From Paraburkholderia phenazinium (GTDB taxonomy: Bacteria > Pseudomonadota > Gammaproteobacteria > Burkholderiales > Burkholderiaceae): DNA of 64,000 bases. Made by a program: the position numbers and the translations under genes. Below, piece after piece: positions 62,393 through 64,000 of the stretch. The notes below the pieces were generated by a model that was not told the DNA's origin, did no database searches, and was given only the letters and a program-made list of their open reading frames with translations. The stretch covers positions 2,666,001 to 2,730,000 of the forward strand of contig NZ_FSRM01000001.1 of assembly GCF_900141745.1 (NCBI RefSeq), given 5' to 3'. Position 1 is the stretch's first letter. Each line of letters opens with the position of its first letter.

Positions 62393-63715
62393 ATGACCCA
62401 GCGAAATCTCACTTTCGGCATCATGCTGCATGGCGCAGGCGGCCATATGAATTCCTGGAAGCATCCGGCTGGCCCCGCCGATGCCAGCGTCAACCTCGAT
62501 TTCATCACGGGTATCGCGCAGAAGGCGGAGGCCAACGGCGTTGCATTTGCTTTCGTAGCCGATGGCCTTTATATCAACGAGAAGTCGATTCCCCATTTCC
62601 TGAACCGTTTCGAGCCGATTTCGATCCTGTCGGCGCTGGCGACCGCCACCTCGAAGATCGGTTTGGCGGGCACGCTCTCGACTTCGTACAGCCATCCGTT
62701 TACGGTAGCACGGCAGTTCGCTTCGCTTGACCTGATTAGCGGCGGACGCGCGGGATGGAACGTCGTGACCTCGCCGCTCGAAGGCTCCGCGAAGAACTAT
62801 GGCGGCGAGCATCCCGATCACGAACTGCGTTATCAGATCGCCGACGAATATCTGGAGGCGGTGCAGGGACTATGGGACAGTTGGGATGACGATGCATTCG
62901 TGCGCGACCGCGAGAGCGGACGTTTCTTCGATCGCGAGAAGTTGCATACGCTCAACCATAAGGGCCGCTTCTTCGAGGTGGCGGGCCCGATCAATATCCA
63001 GCGTTCACCTCAGGGACAGCCGGTGATTTTCCAGGCAGGCTCATCGGATTCCGGCATTGCGCTTGCCGGCAAGTATGCGGATGCGGTGTTTACCCATTCG
63101 CCATCGCTCGAAGAAACGCGGGCGTTCGCGGAGAGCGTGAGGCAGAGCGCAGTCGAGCACGGGCGCGCGGCGAGCGATGTCAAGATCTTCCCGGGCATTG
63201 GGCCGATCGTCGGCGCGAGCGCAGAGGAGGCGGAAGCGAAGTACCGCGTGATCCGCGACCTGATCTCGATAGAGGAGGCGCTCGCCTATCTGGGCCGTTT
63301 CTTCGAACATCACGACTTCACTCAATACCCGCTTGACGAGCCGTTCCCCGAGCTGGGTGACCTCGGCAAAAACAGCTTCCGTTCGACCACCGACCGCATC
63401 AAGGCCGAAGCGAAGAAGAATGGCTCGACCTTGCGCGAGGTCGCATTGGAAGTGACGACACCGAAGCCGCAATTCATCGGCACAGGCGAGCAGATCGCGG
63501 ACGAACTGATTCGCTGGTTCGACGCCGGTGCGTCCGATGGTTTCATCCTGGGTTTCCCGGTGCAGGCCGAAGGTTTCGACGACTTTGTGCGCCATGTGAT
63601 CCCGGCGCTGGAGGCGCGTGGCCGCTATAGCCGCACGCTGGCCGGCCAAACGCTGCGTGATCATCTTGGGTTGCCGCGACGCGAAAGCCGCTACGCTGCC
63701 GCGGAAACGGCATGA
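62393..63715 (+). CDS. NtaA/SnaA/DszA-type monooxygenase, CmoJ/YtnJ-like position
   Basis: A 440-aa flavin-dependent monooxygenase with [73 protein letters not shown] and [18 protein letters not shown]. It belongs to the same class as the enzymes at 52989 and 54377 but is clearly distinct from both. It lies between the MsnO8-like gene and the ABC permease. A substrate such as an N-acetyl S-alkylcysteine is possible. Confidence 0.92.
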   Translation: MTQRNLTFGIMLHGAGGHMNSWKHPAGPADASVNLDFITGIAQKAEANGVAFAFVADGLYINEKSIPHFLNRFEPISILSALATATSKIGLAGTLSTSYSHPFTVARQFASLDLISGGRAGWNVVTSPLEGSAKNYGGEHPDHELRYQIADEYLEAVQGLWDSWDDDAFVRDRESGRFFDREKLHTLNHKGRFFEVAGPINIQRSPQGQPVIFQAGSSDSGIALAGKYADAVFTHSPSLEETRAFAESVRQSAVEHGRAASDVKIFPGIGPIVGASAEEAEAKYRVIRDLISIEEALAYLGRFFEHHDFTQYPLDEPFPELGDLGKNSFRSTTDRIKAEAKKNGSTLREVALEVTTPKPQFIGTGEQIADELIRWFDAGASDGFILGFPVQAEGFDDFVRHVIPALEARGRYSRTLAGQTLRDHLGLPRRESRYAAAETA

Positions 63716-63746
63716 CTGACGTAGCGCGAGGCAGGAGGGCAGAATC

Positions 63747-64000
63747 ATGAGCGACACCACCCAGCGGTTTCCCGGCACGGCTCACGCAGGCCACGCAAGT
63801 GACGACGCAGCAGGTCCCGAATACGCGCACTATCGGATCGTTCCCGCAAGGCACCATGCGCGCACGGCAGGAACCGTGCTGGCGATCGCGCTGATCGCGA
63901 TCGTGGCGAATTCGGTACTCGGCAATCCGCGTTGGGGCTGGGGCGTCTTCGCGCAGTGGTTTTTTGCTGGCCCCGTGCTCGAGGGGCTAGGACGTACGCT
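63747..64000 (+). CDS. amino acid ABC transporter permease, 5' part (cut by window end)
   Basis: The frame from ATG 63747 (AGGAGG at 63733-63738, 8 bases upstream) stays open to the end of the window, giving 84 residues. After a hydrophilic N-terminus, YRIVPARHHARTAGTVLAIA and LIAIVANSVLGNPRWGW are followed by FAQWFFAGPVLEGLGRT, the N-terminal helix and periplasmic segment of polar amino acid permeases. It is the expected partner of the binding protein at 57580. Confidence 0.82.
   Translation, partial: MSDTTQRFPGTAHAGHASDDAAGPEYAHYRIVPARHHARTAGTVLAIALIAIVANSVLGNPRWGWGVFAQWFFAGPVLEGLGRT

Noticed and set aside
1..64000. Search for CRISPR arrays, tRNA or rRNA genes, complete insertion sequences and prophage genes
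   Set aside because: No regularly spaced repeats, cloverleaf-type sequence, rRNA motifs or transposase or integrase frames were recognised by eye.

Overview
The window reads as chromosomal DNA of a Burkholderiaceae bacterium, most likely Paraburkholderia, Caballeronia or Burkholderia sensu lato. Evidence: high G+C, two short DUF4148 secretory proteins (a family typical of this group), a betaproteobacterial-style fused assimilatory nitrate reductase, a type VI secretion vgrG island, and many small catabolic operons with their own ABC importers. I saw no rRNA, tRNA, CRISPR array, complete insertion sequence or replication origin.

Layout. 0.4-1.8 kb: a DHA2-type drug exporter (minus strand). 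2.0-11.2 kb: a nitrate assimilation operon (nitrate transporter, nirB, nirD and a nitrate reductase fused to a CysJ-like flavoprotein). It is preceded by a layered control region: a 35-bp dyad resembling paired NtrC sites, a sigma-54 promoter, two ANTAR-type hexaloop hairpins and an intrinsic terminator that shares bases with the second hairpin. 11.4-13.3 kb: an S9 prolyl oligopeptidase. 13.7-21.8 kb: a T6SS island with vgrG, a phospholipase D effector (Tle5-like) and a lipoprotein immunity gene, followed by a graveyard of partial copies around a second complete immunity gene. 22.0-25.4 kb: a TelA/YbjQ-domain operon. 25.6-26.5 kb: three small exported proteins. 26.7-32.7 kb: an RND efflux operon (minus). 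33.1-43.1 kb: carbohydrate genes (MFS transporter, phosphoglucomutase, IclR regulator, sugar ABC importer, enolase-superfamily enzyme, sugar mutarotase).

43.7-51.0 kb: a probable regulon of one GntR/FCD regulator, made of a polar amino acid-type ABC importer, two short-chain dehydrogenases, a flavin reductase and a luciferase-like monooxygenase. A 13-bp operator-like motif recurs at three promoters of this block. 51.2-64.0 kb: a large sulfur-acquisition-like block, all on the plus strand: an acyl-CoA dehydrogenase-like monooxygenase, DUF3088, four luciferase-like monooxygenases (three of the NtaA/SnaA/DszA type), an M14 deacylase, a GNAT acetyltransferase, an amino acid-type binding protein, a TonB receptor and the start of an ABC permease. 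Its gene content parallels the acetylate-oxidise-deacetylate routes for S-modified cysteines known in Bacillus, but with an outer-membrane receptor and an M14 deacylase.

The strongest candidates for new biology are the decayed effector-immunity array, the internal ribosome-binding site at the fusion joint of the nitrate reductase, the complete nitrate leader, the three-site GntR regulon and the thioether/cysteine-conjugate cluster.
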